Shown here: piece by piece, positions 53,122 to 63,484 of the stretch
How the letters are laid out: each line of letters starts with the position of its first letter
Numbering within the stretch: position 1 is the stretch's first letter
Source: Mycobacterium ahvazicum
GTDB taxonomy: Bacteria > Actinomycetota > Actinomycetes > Mycobacteriales > Mycobacteriaceae
Assembly (NCBI RefSeq): GCF_900176255.2
Contig: NZ_FXEG02000002.1
Location: 744,001-808,000 of the forward strand
Reading direction: 5' to 3'
Length of the DNA stretch: 64,000 nt
The notes under the pieces: generated by a model
Databases searched by the model: none
Told to the model about the DNA's origin: nothing
The model's input: only the letters and a program-made list of their open reading frames with translations
Made by a program: the position numbers and the translations under genes

Positions 53122-53754
53122 GTGCTTGATTTGATCCTGCCGCTGGAGTGCGGCGGTTGCCGGACCGCGTCGACCCGCTGGTGCGACGCGTGCGCCAGGG
53201 AACTCGTCGTCAAGCCCGACGAACCGCACCTGATCAGCCCCCGCGTCGACCCGCACGTACCGGTGTTCGCACTCGGGCGTTACGCCGGTGCCCGTCGCCA
53301 GGCGATACTCGCGATCAAGGAGCAGGGCCGCCGCGATCTCGTGCCGCCGCTGGCCCAGGCGCTGGCCGTGGGTTTACATCGGCTGCTGACCTGGGGCATC
53401 GTCGAGACCCCGCTGACCGTCGTGCCCGCACCGACTCGGCCTGCGGCCGCGCGCCGGCGCGGCGGCGACCCCGTCGCGCGTGTGGCGCACGCCGCCGTGG
53501 CCCGGCATCCGGAGGCCACCGTCGTCGCGGCGTTGCGCATGAACGCGCTGACCCGCGACTCGGTCGGTCTCGGCACGGCCGAGCGCGAGCGCAACGTCGC
53601 CGGCCGGGTCCTGCTGCGGGGCCGGCCGCCGCGCACCGAGGTGCTGCTGGTCGACGACATCGTCACCACCGGCGCGACCGCGGGAGAGTCGGTCCGGGTC
53701 TTGTCGGCGGCCGGGGTGCGGGTGGCGGCGGTGCTGGCGATCGCGGTCGCCTGA
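53122..53754 (+). CDS. ComF/phosphoribosyltransferase-like protein (Rv3242c-like)
   Basis: This 210-residue protein starts VLDLILPLECGGCRTASTRWCDACARELV, a four-Cys zinc site (CGGC...CDAC) followed by a type I phosphoribosyltransferase fold with VLLVDDIVTTGATAGESVRVL, the PRPP-binding loop. ComF proteins take part in DNA uptake in competent bacteria, but in mycobacteria the role is not established. The GTG at 53122 puts the zinc site at the N-terminus. It corresponds to Rv3242c and stands alone before the hpf gene. Confidence 0.88.
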   Translation: MLDLILPLECGGCRTASTRWCDACARELVVKPDEPHLISPRVDPHVPVFALGRYAGARRQAILAIKEQGRRDLVPPLAQALAVGLHRLLTWGIVETPLTVVPAPTRPAAARRRGGDPVARVAHAAVARHPEATVVAALRMNALTRDSVGLGTAERERNVAGRVLLRGRPPRTEVLLVDDIVTTGATAGESVRVLSAAGVRVAAVLAIAVA

Positions 53755-54085
53755 CGCGGCGAATCTCGGCCTAAACCAGTGAAATTGCCAAGAAGACGTG
53801 AAGAACTCGCTACGGGTTCATCAAATCGGTGGCACGGCGAGGCGAACACGAGCTAACGTCGAGAACAACCTTCAACAACTCTTCGGGACCTACCAGGCCC
53901 GACTCACTGGTCGCGATTTCCCAGCTTGAGACGGCACGTGCGGAGGGGGTGAGTATTCGACACCTTGCGACGGCGGGCTGCCTGCGGCGGTGATTTTCGC
54001 AAACCGTTTCCACCCCGTCGAAGCTTCTTCTAGAAAGCCGGCACGCAGGGCGCGTGGACGTGAAGAGAGAAATGAGTTGTCACGT
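53755..54085. other. 331-base intergenic region upstream of hpf
   Basis: No gene is evident. TAACGT (53854-53859) fits a -10 hexamer and would give an hpf leader of about 220 bases, long for this organism. I see no obvious riboswitch fold or repeat, so the region may hold a stress-responsive promoter or a structured leader, but nothing specific can be supported. Confidence 0.3.
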
Positions 54086-54781
54086 ATGTCAAGGCTCACC
54101 GTGGATTCCACTCAGGTTCTGGACGAACCACCGGTACGGATCGACGCACAGGAACCGACCACCACCGCCGAGGTGGTGTTCAAGGGGCGCAACGTCGAGA
54201 TTCCCGATCACTTCCGCGTCTACGTCTCGCAGAAACTCGCCCGCTTGGAACGATTCGACAAGACCATCTACCTCTTCGACGTCGAGCTCAAGCACGAACG
54301 CAACCGTCGCCAACGTAAGTCCTGTCAGCGCGTGGAGATCACCGCGCGGGGCCGTGGGCCGGTAGTCCGCGGTGAGGCGTGTGCCGACAGCTTCTATTCC
54401 GCGCTTGAGTCCGCGGTGGTCCGGCTGGAGAGCCGGCTGCGCCGCGGCAAGGACCGCCGCAAGGTGCACTACGGCGAAAAGACCCCCGTTTCGCTAGCCG
54501 AGGCCACCGCGGTGGCCCCGCCGGCGAGCACGTTCCACAACAACAATGCGCCCGCCCAGCCGCATCAACACGACACCGGCGACGACGATCGGGACCATCA
54601 GCCGGGTCGCGTGGTGCGTACCAAGGAGCACGAGGCCACGCCGATGTCCGTCGACGACGCGCTCTACGAGATGGAGCTCGTCGGACACGACTTCTTCTTG
54701 TTCTATGACAAGCAGACCGAGCGGCCGTCGGTCGTCTATCGCCGCCACGCCTACGACTACGGACTGATCAGGCTCTCCTGA
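54086..54781 (+). CDS. hpf: Long-form ribosome hibernation promoting factor
   Basis: This 231-residue protein is a long HPF (mycobacterial protein Y/RafS type) that binds the 30S subunit and promotes ribosome inactivation or dimerisation in stasis. The N-terminal S30AE domain (about 30-130; VVFKGRNVEIPDHFRVYVSQKLARLERFDKTIYLFDVELKHERNRR, RGEACADSFYSALESAVVRLESRLRRGKDRRKVHYG) is followed by a linker rich in His, Asn and Gln and a C-terminal dimerisation domain (about 180-231; PMSVDDALYEMELVGHDFFLFYDKQTERPSVVYRRHAYDYGLIRL). ATG at 54086 is used; a TTG three codons upstream is possible. Confidence 0.93.
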   Translation: MSRLTVDSTQVLDEPPVRIDAQEPTTTAEVVFKGRNVEIPDHFRVYVSQKLARLERFDKTIYLFDVELKHERNRRQRKSCQRVEITARGRGPVVRGEACADSFYSALESAVVRLESRLRRGKDRRKVHYGEKTPVSLAEATAVAPPASTFHNNNAPAQPHQHDTGDDDRDHQPGRVVRTKEHEATPMSVDDALYEMELVGHDFFLFYDKQTERPSVVYRRHAYDYGLIRLS

Positions 54782-54810
54782 GGATCGGCGGCCATCAGCA
54801 GGTCGTCACC

Positions 54811-54816
54811 TACGAT
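54811..54816 (+). promoter_or_regulatory. Possible -10 element of secA1
   Basis: TACGAT fits TANNNT and lies 47 bases before the secA1 GTG. The leader would contain the AGGGGA Shine-Dalgarno-like sequence (about 54851-54856). Confidence 0.35.
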
Positions 54817-54863
54817 GGGAGTCGCCTTACTAACGAAGACTCCTACCCACAGGGGACCTAGCT

Positions 54864-57713
<2,850 letters not shown>

Positions 57714-57724
57714 CTTCACCACGC

Positions 57725-57780
57725 CGAATGTGAGCCTGGCCGCACATTCGGCGGTGAGTGTGCGGCTGGCCGCACATTCG
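57725..57780. repeat. Second pair of 26-base palindromic repeats, after secA1
   Basis: Copies at 57725-57750 and 57755-57780 have the same 30-base period and 4-base spacer as the pair at 26679-26734 and share its ending CTGGCCGCACATTCG. The second copy is an almost perfect hairpin, with GTGCGGC-TG-GCCGCAC at its centre. They begin 12 bases after the secA1 stop. Confidence 0.7.
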
Positions 57781-57842
57781 CGAGCAGGGTTTGAGGCATA
57801 GGCCTCATGCGCGGGCCCCGCGGTGCCGCGCACCATCGGTGC

Positions 57843-58589
57843 ATGAGTACGTTGCACACTCCCGCCGACGCTGCTTCGGCCGTCCTGCACAGTGCCACGC
57901 TGCCCCCCGGCGACGACGAAAGATTCGCCGGTTTCGGGGTTTTGGGGCTCCCCTTCGCCAGCGGACATTACCTCGCGCTGCGTTGCATACCCACGTCGTC
58001 GTTCGCGCCGGCCTACCGGTCGGTGTGGCATCGCGATACCGCGGGGGTATGGACGTTTTACGCGACCAGTTCCGGCGAACTCAGCTGCTCCCGCTTCTTC
58101 AGCTCGGCCACACCCAATGACGCGGTGCAATGTGAAATCGACGTCGCCTGGGTGACGCCGTGGTCGCTGTACATCCGGATTGCCGGCTTGCTCGAGTGGC
58201 AGCTCGATCTCGGGACCAGCGCGTCGACCCGGCTGATGAGCGCGATCGCCCCGCGATTGCCCGCCTGGGCGTGGACCAACCAACGGGCCCTCGGCGCCCT
58301 CGGGCGAGTGGCCGGACCGCTGATGGGCACCGGGCGGGTGCGGCTATCCGGCAGCGCGCCGAACGGCCAGCGATTCATGATCGCTCCCAAGCGATTCTGG
58401 GCCGTCCGCGATTCGCGCGCGGTATGGCGCGGCGAGGACCTGGGCGTGGTGACCCCGTTGCCGCAGCAGGCCCGCTTGGCCGACTTCTGGGGTCCGCAGC
58501 GCGGGCTGTTCGTGACCGGGGGCGGTCGTCTGGAGGCGTTCGACCCGGCCCGTCATCGCGCCGTGCAGCGCACTATTTCGATTTGCTGA
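57843..58589 (+). CDS. Hypothetical protein
   Basis: I do not recognise this 248-residue protein (MSTLHTPADAASAVLHSATLPPGDDERFAGFGVLGLPFASGHYLALRCIP...). It looks like a single soluble domain: beta-rich N-terminal half with SVWHRDTAGVWTFYATSSGELSCSRFFSSATPNDAVQCEIDVAWVTPWSLYIRI, then WQLDLGTSASTRLMSAIAPRLPAWAW and RVRLSGSAPNGQRFMIAPKRFWAVRDSRAVWRGEDLG. No signal peptide or membrane segment is evident. The ATG at 57843 is chosen over one 12 codons upstream, which begins within the inter-repeat region. The HD-GYP/LuxR gene follows after 33 bases, so a shared role is possible. Confidence 0.75.
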   Translation: MSTLHTPADAASAVLHSATLPPGDDERFAGFGVLGLPFASGHYLALRCIPTSSFAPAYRSVWHRDTAGVWTFYATSSGELSCSRFFSSATPNDAVQCEIDVAWVTPWSLYIRIAGLLEWQLDLGTSASTRLMSAIAPRLPAWAWTNQRALGALGRVAGPLMGTGRVRLSGSAPNGQRFMIAPKRFWAVRDSRAVWRGEDLGVVTPLPQQARLADFWGPQRGLFVTGGGRLEAFDPARHRAVQRTISIC

Positions 58590-58622
58590 AACTTGCCTGC
58601 GACCGAAGGGGACAATGGGCCG

Positions 58623-60206
58623 ATGGCGTCGCACCCAGCCGAGCCGGCGCCGGCGGGCGAGGCGCCCAGCCGGGCCGAATTGCTCGCGGCGTTATCGGTG
58701 GCGATCGACCTCGGCTTGGGACAGCCCGCCGAGCACATGCTGCGTGCGGCGATGATCGCGACCCGGCTCGCGGATCGGCTGGGATTGACCGACGCGCAAC
58801 GGGATTGCGTCTATTACACGACACTTGTGATGTGGATCGGATGTCACGCCGACTCCCATGAATACGCGCGGTGGTTCGGCGATGACATTGCGGTCCGGCA
58901 TGACTCGTATCTGGTCGACTGGTCGGGCCTGCCGTATTGGCGGTTCCTGCTGGGCAACATCGGTCGCGGTCAGCCGTTGACGCAGCGGCTGACCATCATG
59001 GCAACCCTGTTCGCCGATGCGCGCGGTCAGCTGTCCCGGCTCATTCACTCGCACTGCACCTCCGCGGCGCTGCTGGCGGATCGCATCGGCCTGGGCCCCA
59101 GCGTCCAGGCGTCGCTCGCGTTCGCCTTCGAGCGCTACGACGGCGGCGGCCTGCCTGCCGGCGCCCGCGACGACGAGATTCCGATCCAGATGCGGGTCGC
59201 CCAGCTCGCCGAGATGGTCGAGGTGCACCACCGCACCTACGGTGTCGAGGGCGCCGTGGCGATGGCTCGCGGTCGCCGCGGTGGCCAGTTCGACCCGAAG
59301 GTCGTCGATACGTTCATCCGCGATGCCGAGGCAATCCTGGCCGGCCCGGGCCCCGGCGATGCGTGGGCCGCGGCCGTGCACGAGGCCCCCGATCGTCATC
59401 AGCGGCTCGACGACGAGGGGCTGGACGCACTGCTTGTCGCGTTCGGCGACTTCGTGGACCTCAAATGTCCTTTCACCCTTGGGCATTCGCGTGCGGTGGC
59501 CGGACTCGCCGGCGATGCGGCAATCGCGGCCGGCGTTGACGCGGGTTCGGCGGCCCTGACGCGACGTGCTGGCCATGTGCACGACCTGGGCCGCATCGGT
59601 GTGTCGAATCAAATCTGGTCCAAGCCAGGGTCTTTGACTGCGGGCGAATTCGAACGGGTGCGACTGCATCCCTATCTCACCACCCGGATCCTCAACCAGG
59701 TTCGCGGCCTGGGGCGGCTGGCCGAAGTCGCAGGAAACCACCATGAATGTCTGAATGGATCGGGATATCCACGCGGACTTGCCGGTTCCGCGCTGAGCCT
59801 GCCCGACCGTATCCTGGCAGCGGCGGTCAGTTACCAATCCGCTTGTGAGCCAAGACCATACCGCGGCGAGCTGTCGTCCGGCGCGGCGAGCCGGCGGATG
59901 CACGAGCGGGTGAGCGCCGGCGAGCTCGACCCTGTCGCGGTCGAAGCGGTGCTGCATGCGGCCGGCCGGCCGGCCGGGCGGCCCAAGCCGCGTCCGGATG
60001 GTCTCACCCCGCGCGAGATCGAGGTACTTCGCCTGGTCGCTCGCGGCGCGTCGAACAAGGAGATCGCGGCGGCCTTGGTGATCACCGAGAAGACCGCCCG
60101 CAATCATGTGGAGCGAACGTACGCCAAGATCGGCGTCTCGAATCGCATCGGCGCCAGCATGTATGCCCTGCAACAGGGATTGTCCTCACCGACTGCAGAA
60201 AATTGA
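58623..60206 (+). CDS. Tandem HD-GYP-like domains fused to a LuxR DNA-binding domain
   Basis: The 527-residue protein has two HD-GYP-related modules and a C-terminal LuxR helix-turn-helix (about 458-520; LTPREIEVLRLVARGASNKEIAAALVITEKTARNHVERTYAKIGV). The second module (about 285-450) keeps HD (320-321, HVHDLGRIGV), KPGSLT, HH (373-374) and GYP (381-383), but the Asp of the usual DGxGYP is Asn and the late VADxYDAL motif is AAVSYQSA. The first module (about 20-215) is more degenerate (ERYDGGGLPAG in place of HHExxDGxGYP). Cyclic-di-GMP hydrolysis is therefore uncertain; a ligand-sensing transcription factor is more likely. ATG at 58623 with GAAGGGG upstream. Confidence 0.85.
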   Translation: MASHPAEPAPAGEAPSRAELLAALSVAIDLGLGQPAEHMLRAAMIATRLADRLGLTDAQRDCVYYTTLVMWIGCHADSHEYARWFGDDIAVRHDSYLVDWSGLPYWRFLLGNIGRGQPLTQRLTIMATLFADARGQLSRLIHSHCTSAALLADRIGLGPSVQASLAFAFERYDGGGLPAGARDDEIPIQMRVAQLAEMVEVHHRTYGVEGAVAMARGRRGGQFDPKVVDTFIRDAEAILAGPGPGDAWAAAVHEAPDRHQRLDDEGLDALLVAFGDFVDLKCPFTLGHSRAVAGLAGDAAIAAGVDAGSAALTRRAGHVHDLGRIGVSNQIWSKPGSLTAGEFERVRLHPYLTTRILNQVRGLGRLAEVAGNHHECLNGSGYPRGLAGSALSLPDRILAAAVSYQSACEPRPYRGELSSGAASRRMHERVSAGELDPVAVEAVLHAAGRPAGRPKPRPDGLTPREIEVLRLVARGASNKEIAAALVITEKTARNHVERTYAKIGVSNRIGASMYALQQGLSSPTAEN

Positions 60207-60253
60207 GGCAATCGCCCCATTCCCTCGCCGGGAATTCGGCGGACAATTCATAC

Positions 60254-61009
60254 ATGAGTCGATATTTGACAATCTGTTACGGCGCAGTGGCTTATCTGCT
60301 GTTCCTGGTGTCGTTCATGTACGCGATCGGATTCGTCGGCAACATCCTGGTGCCCCGCAGCGTCGACCATGCGCTCTCGGCCCCGGTCGGCCCGGCGGTG
60401 CTGATTGACGTAGTCCTACTCGGTGTTTTCGCGATTCAGCACAGCGTGATGGCCAGACCCGCGTTCAAGAGATGGTGGATCCGATTTGTGCCCAGGTCGA
60501 TCGAACGCAGCACCTACGTGATCCTGGCGAGTGCCGCGCTATTGCTGCTCTACTGGCAGTGGCGCACGCTGCCCTACGTCGTGTGGGACGTGAGTCTGCC
60601 GGCGGCACGGGTGGTTTTGTGGGCGCTGTTCTGGCTCGGCTGGGCCACGGTGTTCTTCTCGTCCTTCATGGTCAGCCATTTCGACCTGTTCGGCCTGCGA
60701 CAGGTGTACCTGGCCTGGCGCGGAAAACCTTACCGCGAATTGGACTTTCGTGTTCGCTACCTGTACCGCCTGGTGCGTCACCCGCTGATGCTGGGCTTCC
60801 TGATCGCATTCTGGGCGACACCCACGATGACGTTCGGGCACTTGCTGTTCAGCGCCGCCACCTCGGGTTACATCCTGATCGCGGTGCGGCTCGAGGAACA
60901 CGACCTGGTCGAGTCGCTGGGCGAGCCCTACCGTGCCTACCGCCGCGAGGTGCCGGCCCTGGTGCCCGGGACACGGCGGCACCCGCACGCGGCGGCCGGC
61001 CAGCACTAG
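60254..61009 (+). CDS. MddA/NnrU-family integral membrane protein (Rv3238c-like)
   Basis: This 251-residue protein has about six hydrophobic segments and the motifs SHFDLFGLRQVYLAWRGKPY and RHPLMLGFLIAFWATPTMTFGHLLFS, followed by EEHDLVESLGEPYRAYRREVPALVPG. The RHPxxxG...EExDL pattern is that of isoprenylcysteine-methyltransferase-like proteins, which include NnrU and methanethiol S-methyltransferase MddA; I recall Rv3238c being placed in the latter group. A SAM-dependent membrane methyltransferase making dimethyl sulfide is thus plausible but unproven. The ATG at 60254 begins directly before the first membrane segment. Confidence 0.78.
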   Translation: MSRYLTICYGAVAYLLFLVSFMYAIGFVGNILVPRSVDHALSAPVGPAVLIDVVLLGVFAIQHSVMARPAFKRWWIRFVPRSIERSTYVILASAALLLLYWQWRTLPYVVWDVSLPAARVVLWALFWLGWATVFFSSFMVSHFDLFGLRQVYLAWRGKPYRELDFRVRYLYRLVRHPLMLGFLIAFWATPTMTFGHLLFSAATSGYILIAVRLEEHDLVESLGEPYRAYRREVPALVPGTRRHPHAAAGQH

Positions 61010-61075
61010 CCCTGCTCGATATGAACTCCGCCTGTATCGCGGCAACGTGTGCGGTATCAAGCCGGGCGTTCCCGG

Positions 61076-61081
61076 TATGTT
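61076..61081 (+). promoter_or_regulatory. -10 element of a probable leaderless khtT-like transcript
   Basis: TATGTT fits TANNNT and is 6 bases before the ATG at 61088. No Shine-Dalgarno sequence precedes that ATG. Confidence 0.4.
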
Positions 61082-61087
61082 GCGGAT

Positions 61088-61570
61088 ATGGATGTCAAGG
61101 AGGTATTGCTGCCCGGCGTCGGTCTGCGATACGAGTTCGTCAGCCATAAGGGCGACCGGATCGGCATCATCGCGCGGCGCGGCGGCGACTTCGACGTCGT
61201 CCTCTACGGCTCCGACGATCCGGACCAGGCCCGGCCGGTGTTTCACCTCACCGACGAAGAGGCCGACACCGTAGCCCTGATTCTGGGCGCTCCCCGCATT
61301 GCCGAGCGGTTCACCGAGCTCACCCGCGAAGTGCCCGGGCTTGAGGCGGGTCAAGTCCATATCGAGCCGGGCAGCCCGTTCGTCGACAAACCGTTGGGCG
61401 ACACCCATGCTCGCACCCGCACCGGTGCGTCGATTGTCGCGATCGTGCGCGACGAGGATGTGCTCGCCTCGCCGGGTCCTGCCGAATTGCTGCGGGAGCG
61501 AGACGTTTTGATCGTCATCGGCACCGAAGAGGGCATCGCAGCCGTCGAGCAAATCGTCGACAAGGGCTGA
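61088..61570 (+). CDS. TrkA-C/RCK-type regulatory subunit of a K+/H+ antiporter (Rv3237c, KhtT-like)
   Basis: This 160-residue protein combines an N-terminal domain (VKEVLLPGVGLRYEFVSHKGDRIGIIARRGGDFDVVLY) with a C-terminal TrkA-C domain (about 80-158; GLEAGQVHIEPGSPFVDKPLGDTHARTRTGASIVAIVRDEDVLASPGPAELLRERDVLIVIGTEEGIAAVEQIV). The layout is that of KhtT, which gates the KhtU K+/H+ antiporter in response to pH and nucleotides. The antiporter gene starts 4 bases after its stop, confirming the pairing. Length equals Rv3237c. Confidence 0.9.
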   Translation: MDVKEVLLPGVGLRYEFVSHKGDRIGIIARRGGDFDVVLYGSDDPDQARPVFHLTDEEADTVALILGAPRIAERFTELTREVPGLEAGQVHIEPGSPFVDKPLGDTHARTRTGASIVAIVRDEDVLASPGPAELLRERDVLIVIGTEEGIAAVEQIVDKG

Positions 61571-61574
61571 GCCA

Positions 61575-62732
61575 GTGCAGGTTTCGGGGGCGCTGCTGTT
61601 TCAGCTAGGCGCCCTCCTCGCCGCGCTCGCGGTGTTGGGGGCCATCTCGCGGCGGTTCGCGCTGTCGCCGATCCCGGTCTATCTGATGGCGGGTCTGTCG
61701 CTGGGCAAAGGTGGCATCTGGCCGGTGGCCGCCGCCGGTGAGTTCATCACGACGGGTGCGCCCATCGGCGTCGTGCTGCTGCTGCTGACCCTCGGACTGG
61801 AGTTTTCCGCGACGGAGTTCGCCGCCAGCCTGCGTCACCACCTGCCCTCGGCCGGGGTCGACGCGGTCCTCAACGCCACCCCGGGAGCGGTGGCGGGGTG
61901 GCTGCTGGGGCTGGACGGCATCGCGATTCTGGCCCTGGCCGGCGTCACCTACATCTCGTCCTCCGGTGTGATCGCGCGCCTGCTGGAGGACCTGCACCGG
62001 CTCGGTAACCGCGAAACGCCGGCCGTGCTGTCGGTGCTGGTGCTCGAGGACTTCGCGATGGCCGCCTACCTGCCGCTGTTCGCGGTGCTGGCGTCCGGCG
62101 GTACCGGGCTGGAGGCGGTCGCGGGGATGGCCGTAGCGATCGGTGCGCTCTTCGTCGCGTTCTTCGCGTCCTATTACTGGGGCCATCACGTGGGCCGGCT
62201 GGTGGCCAACGCCGACTCCGAGCAGCTGTTGCTGCGGGTGCTGGGGGTGACCCTGATGGTGGCGGCGCTGGCCGAATCGCTGCACGCCTCGGCGGCCGTC
62301 GGCGCTTTCCTGGTCGGGCTCACCCTGACCGGTGACACCGCGAAACGGGCGCGCAAGGTGCTGGGACCGTTGCGCGACCTGTTCGCCGCGATCTTCTTCG
62401 TGGCGATCGGTCTGCAGGTGGACCCGCACGAGCTGGTTCCGGTGCTTCCGGTCGCGCTGGCGCTGGCCGCCGTCACCGCGGCCACCAAGGTGGCCACCGG
62501 GATCTTCGCCGCCCGGCGCGACGGCGTGGCGCGGCGCGGGCAGTTGCGCGCGGGGACCGCACTGGTCGCGCGGGGCGAGTTCTCGCTGATCATCATTGGC
62601 TTGGTCGGCGCGGCGATCCCCACTGTGGCCGCGCTGGCGACGGCGTATGTGTTCGTGATGGCCATCCTGGGTCCGGTGCTGGCCCGATTCTCGGGCGGCC
62701 CGTCGCGCGAGGGCGCCGCATCGCCGGCCTAG
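61575..62732 (+). CDS. CPA2-family cation/H+ antiporter (Rv3236c, KhtU-like)
   Basis: This 385-residue membrane protein has about 12 hydrophobic segments and CPA2 hallmarks: VYLMAGLSLGKGGIWPV, TLGLEFSATEF, SSSGVIARLLEDL, the LVLEDFAMA acidic motif, AFLVGLTLTGD and FFVAIGLQVDP. The GTG start follows the regulatory subunit directly. The pair probably exports K+ (or Na+) in exchange for protons under alkaline or other stress. No C-terminal RCK domain is present, as expected when the regulator is a separate protein. It corresponds to Rv3236c. Confidence 0.9.
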   Translation: MQVSGALLFQLGALLAALAVLGAISRRFALSPIPVYLMAGLSLGKGGIWPVAAAGEFITTGAPIGVVLLLLTLGLEFSATEFAASLRHHLPSAGVDAVLNATPGAVAGWLLGLDGIAILALAGVTYISSSGVIARLLEDLHRLGNRETPAVLSVLVLEDFAMAAYLPLFAVLASGGTGLEAVAGMAVAIGALFVAFFASYYWGHHVGRLVANADSEQLLLRVLGVTLMVAALAESLHASAAVGAFLVGLTLTGDTAKRARKVLGPLRDLFAAIFFVAIGLQVDPHELVPVLPVALALAAVTAATKVATGIFAARRDGVARRGQLRAGTALVARGEFSLIIIGLVGAAIPTVAALATAYVFVMAILGPVLARFSGGPSREGAASPA

Positions 62733-62736
62733 CCGC

Positions 62737-63282
62737 TCAACCGAGGTGCAGGGCCACCACCTGCCACCGGATTCCGTTGCTGGTCGGCAGCATCTGGACC
62801 CGGGCCGCGATGGCGTGGATGCGGTCGCCGCGGCTGTAAGAGCCGAACACCTCGGCGGCGGTCTCCGCATCCCGGTGCCCGACCGGCTGCAGCCGCATCC
62901 GGCGCAGCACCGCGGCGCCCTGGCGCCCGCCGCGCGCCTGGCTCACCGACAGCACGGAGTCGACGAGGCCATGCACCAGCAGCGGCCGAAGCTGGGTGAC
63001 CGGCCGCCGGTGATCGATGACCTCCAGCACCCGGCGCAGCGCGGCGTCGGCGAAGGCGCCCGCCTGACGCATTGTCGCCGACCAAGCCGCCGCCGGCTCG
63101 GGTTGCCTGACCGGCCGCCCGCTGTACGGCCGGCGCGGCCCGCCGCCGCTTCGGCGTGCCACCGCCGGCTGCCGGCAGCCGGCGCTGTTACGCGGCACCT
63201 GCCGCGGCGGCGGTTCGTACTCGACGACGGGCACGACGGCGAAATCGTCACGGTGAGCGGGGTTTACGGAGCTGATGGACAA
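62737..63282 (-). CDS. Rv3235-family protein
   Basis: This 181-residue protein matches the Rv3235 family (DUF6459): a variable Pro/Arg-rich N-terminus followed by a conserved C-terminal domain from about residue 70 (MRQAGAFADAALRRVLEVIDHRRPVTQLRPLLVHGLVDSVLSV...RRMRLQPVGHRDAETAAEVFGSYSRGDRIHAIAARVQMLPTSNGIRWQVVALHLG). In actinobacteria this domain often sits near secA, but its function is unknown. The start is a TTG at 63282 with GGAGAG about 7 bases upstream. It is convergent with the antiporter gene and divergent from the WS/DGAT-like gene; the intervening 202 bases show no gene. Confidence 0.82.
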   Translation of the reverse strand: MSISSVNPAHRDDFAVVPVVEYEPPPRQVPRNSAGCRQPAVARRSGGGPRRPYSGRPVRQPEPAAAWSATMRQAGAFADAALRRVLEVIDHRRPVTQLRPLLVHGLVDSVLSVSQARGGRQGAAVLRRMRLQPVGHRDAETAAEVFGSYSRGDRIHAIAARVQMLPTSNGIRWQVVALHLG

Positions 63283-63484
63283 CGCGCACTCTCCAAGTAG
63301 TCAGTGAACGAGCGGCCTGCAGGAGAGTGACAGACAATTGGTCTTTCAATGCTTTTCAGTTGCCGGCCATCATCGCACAATTCGACATCGCGCGTACCCG
63401 CGCCGTGTTGCGCCCTGGCGGACGATTACGGTGAGCGGGAACATCGGGGAACCCGAAGGATTGACCAAGGAGGCCAGGGCCGCA

